Below, one piece after another: positions 4,880-6,134 of a stretch of 6,134 nt of DNA; position 1 is the stretch's first letter, and each line of letters begins with the position of its first letter. The DNA comes from Deferribacteres bacterium JdFR-76. Its GTDB lineage: Bacteria; Zhuqueibacterota; JdFR-76. The translations under genes were made by a program, and so were the position numbers. A model generated the notes under the pieces. That model saw only the letters and a list, made by a program, of their open reading frames with translations, made no database searches and had not been told where the DNA came from. Location: positions 4,376 to 10,509 of the forward strand of contig MTOL01000448.1 in the NCBI GenBank assembly GCA_002011685.1, written 5' to 3'.

Positions 4880-6134
4880 TCAGTGTAGAATCATGACTTT
4901 CTGGACGGTCCGATAGCGGCGCATGGTTTGCCTATCCTGCCAGCTTAATACAACGAAGTAAATACCCGCTGCCAGCCGGAGGGCCCGCGGATCCACAGAA
5001 AAGACCCGATTTCCTCTGGCGGCATCCCCTTCAAATATAGAAGCGACCCGCTGCCCGAGCAGGTTGTACACCTCCAGCTGAATCCTTCCAGCCTGATTCA
5101 GATGGGATTCGACGGTCAAATTCGCTTTCACAGGCAAGGGATAGACCCGGAGTAAAACCGGATCTTTCGGCACGGAGGTTGCGGGGCTACCGGTGGTGTG
5201 TGTAACTTTCCGGGCGCGCACAAGTACGTCATCGATGTTCCAGCCGCCAGCCCATCCAAAACCATCGGTTTTCAGCCGGAATGAAACAACCACGCTGTCG
5301 TTGTGATCGGCCACATAGGAAACATCAAATTCTTGCATTTTCCATTCCAGATCCCTGACCTCACGGTACTGATTACTCCACACAACCTCGTTGTTGACCC
5401 AGACTTCTGCCAGATCACCGGCCTGCACATTAAGCCATCGCATGAAGCGCAGCTGAACCCCTTCAAAATGCTGGCAGTCAATCACGGGCGAATGAAGGAC
5501 AATATCCACATTATGCTGGTAATATCCATTCCAGTTGTTTCCGCCCAGATCGTTTCCCCAGCAGTAGTTTCCCGAATAAGCACGGGATGGATCCTGTCCT
5601 CCCGCTTTCCCTGAAGGACGCCCCCACTGCCAATCGTTATGGTAATTGGCGGGATTCCCCAGAACTTCAGACCACCATCCGCGTTCGCCTAACTCCATAT
5701 TGTCAAAAAAGCCGGGAAGTAGGGGGAGAAAATATTTCAGGGAAAAGCGGTATTGCTCGGCACTTGTGCCCCAGATTGTGATCGGAACGGTGTAGAGCTC
5801 CGGCGCACCAGGTGGAACGGATGCCTCAAAATAAAAAGATGCCCGGCCTCCAGCGGGAACTACATCCACGGTATCTTTATCAATGGAAAATTCGAGAAAC
5901 TTGCTGGTGTCCATAACCACGCTGCGGACCGCATGAACGGCAGCCCGCCCGTTATTGCGCAGTACGATTTCGAGAGTACCGCTTTCTCCTCTCTCCAGGG
6001 CACCATTGTGGTTGCCCTGGGCGTCGTGCACCACCACCTTGCTGATAGCCAGCGCTGGCGCCTTCACCTCCAGAGAAAATTCCGCTTCGTAACGGTCACC
6101 CTGCAGCGTTTGCAGGATAGCCAGAAACGGGAGC
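4880..6134 (-). CDS. C-terminal part of a large secreted protein with Ig-like, MAM-like and T9SS sorting domains
   Basis: The frame is open from the window edge (6134) to a TGA stop at 4882-4880, about 417 residues, so the N-terminus lies outside. Numbering from the Val codon (GTG) at 6067 as residue 1, residues about 8-115 form an Ig/CARDB-like domain opening with a Ca-site-like D-A-Q-G-N-H-N-G-A-L-E-R-G-E. Residues about 120-287 resemble the MAM-like domain of immune-inhibitor-A (M6) and related secreted peptidases: F-D-N-M-E, D-W-Q-W-G-x-P-S-G, W-G-N-D-L-G-G, L-H-S-P-V-I-D and G-G-W-N-I-D-D-V. Residues about 304-395 are a T9SS type-A sorting domain (V-Y-P-L-P, Y-N-L-L-G-Q-R-V, A-A-G-I-Y-F). 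The preceding visible stretch, with L-Q-G-D-R-Y and F-S-L-E-V-K-A-P, recalls gingipain-like C25 peptidases. A secreted peptidase is therefore likely, but no catalytic residues are in view. It converges on the redox operon. Confidence 0.85.
   Translation of the reverse strand, partial: LPFLAILQTLQGDRYEAEFSLEVKAPALAISKVVVHDAQGNHNGALERGESGTLEIVLRNNGRAAVHAVRSVVMDTSKFLEFSIDKDTVDVVPAGGRASFYFEASVPPGAPELYTVPITIWGTSAEQYRFSLKYFLPLLPGFFDNMELGERGWWSEVLGNPANYHNDWQWGRPSGKAGGQDPSRAYSGNYCWGNDLGGNNWNGYYQHNVDIVLHSPVIDCQHFEGVQLRFMRWLNVQAGDLAEVWVNNEVVWSNQYREVRDLEWKMQEFDVSYVADHNDSVVVSFRLKTDGFGWAGGWNIDDVLVRARKVTHTTGSPATSVPKDPVLLRVYPLPVKANLTVESHLNQAGRIQLEVYNLLGQRVASIFEGDAARGNRVFSVDPRALRLAAGIYFVVLSWQDRQTMRRYRTVQKVMILH

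Noticed and set aside
6065..6067. GTG at 6067 as start of the minus-strand gene
   Set aside because: The frame continues open to the window edge with plausible secreted-protein sequence, and there is no signal peptide after this GTG, so it is an internal Val codon.
1..6134. Genome-wide reassignment of TGA to an amino acid
   Set aside because: TGA ends the genes at 61-63, 1174-1176, 1720-1722 and, on the minus strand, 4882-4880 at natural C-termini, so it is a working stop codon here.

Overview
The window looks like chromosomal DNA from a bacterium of the Fibrobacterota-Chlorobiota-Bacteroidota (FCB) neighbourhood. Two of its proteins end in type IX secretion (T9SS) type-A sorting domains. 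Three adjacent exported proteins have a Gln right at the predicted signal-peptidase site (the Bacteroidetes 'Q-rule' pattern). The outer-membrane protein resembles the DUF6029 type. Several genes carry clear Shine-Dalgarno sequences, and there is a TTGACA-17-TAAGAT promoter. Bacteroidota proper mostly lack these, so a deeper FCB lineage (Calditrichota, KSB1, Marinimicrobia or similar) seems more likely. The phylum cannot be fixed from this window.

Layout. Bases 1-63 are the end of an upstream gene, perhaps a PLP-dependent acyltransferase of the Kbl/BioF type. A six-Asp-box beta-propeller lipoprotein (109-1176) and a small nitroreductase (1195-1722) follow on the same strand, 18 bases apart. 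A promoter at 1776-1804 then starts a tight three-gene operon. Its genes are an exported thioredoxin-fold protein interrupted by an in-frame TGA (1880-2695), a periplasmic TlpA-like thioredoxin (2704-3234), and an outer-membrane beta-barrel protein (3240-4712). A 167-base convergent gap separates these from a minus-strand gene (4880 to beyond 6134). That gene encodes the C-terminal part of a large secreted protein with an Ig-like domain, a MAM-like domain of the kind found in immune-inhibitor-A peptidases, and a T9SS tag.

Main result. The TGA at 2081-2083 sits exactly where the first cysteine of the thioredoxin CxxC motif belongs (W-TGA-G-G-C). The frame stays open on both sides and the protein resumes with normal TlpA-like sequence. 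A 7-bp hairpin with an AGGCA loop begins 9 bases after the TGA, and its loop begins 16 bases after it, which is bacterial SECIS geometry. TGA is an ordinary stop elsewhere in the window. The best reading is a 271-residue selenoprotein with a UGGC active site and a C-terminal T9SS sorting domain: a selenocysteine thioredoxin destined for the cell surface or medium. The next gene is its cysteine-containing counterpart, with identical spacing from the motif to the cis-proline. The third gene is an outer-membrane barrel whose mature part has only two cysteines, in a CASGQC motif near the C-terminus. Together they suggest an envelope or surface thiol-redox module. The partnership is inferred from gene order and has not been shown.
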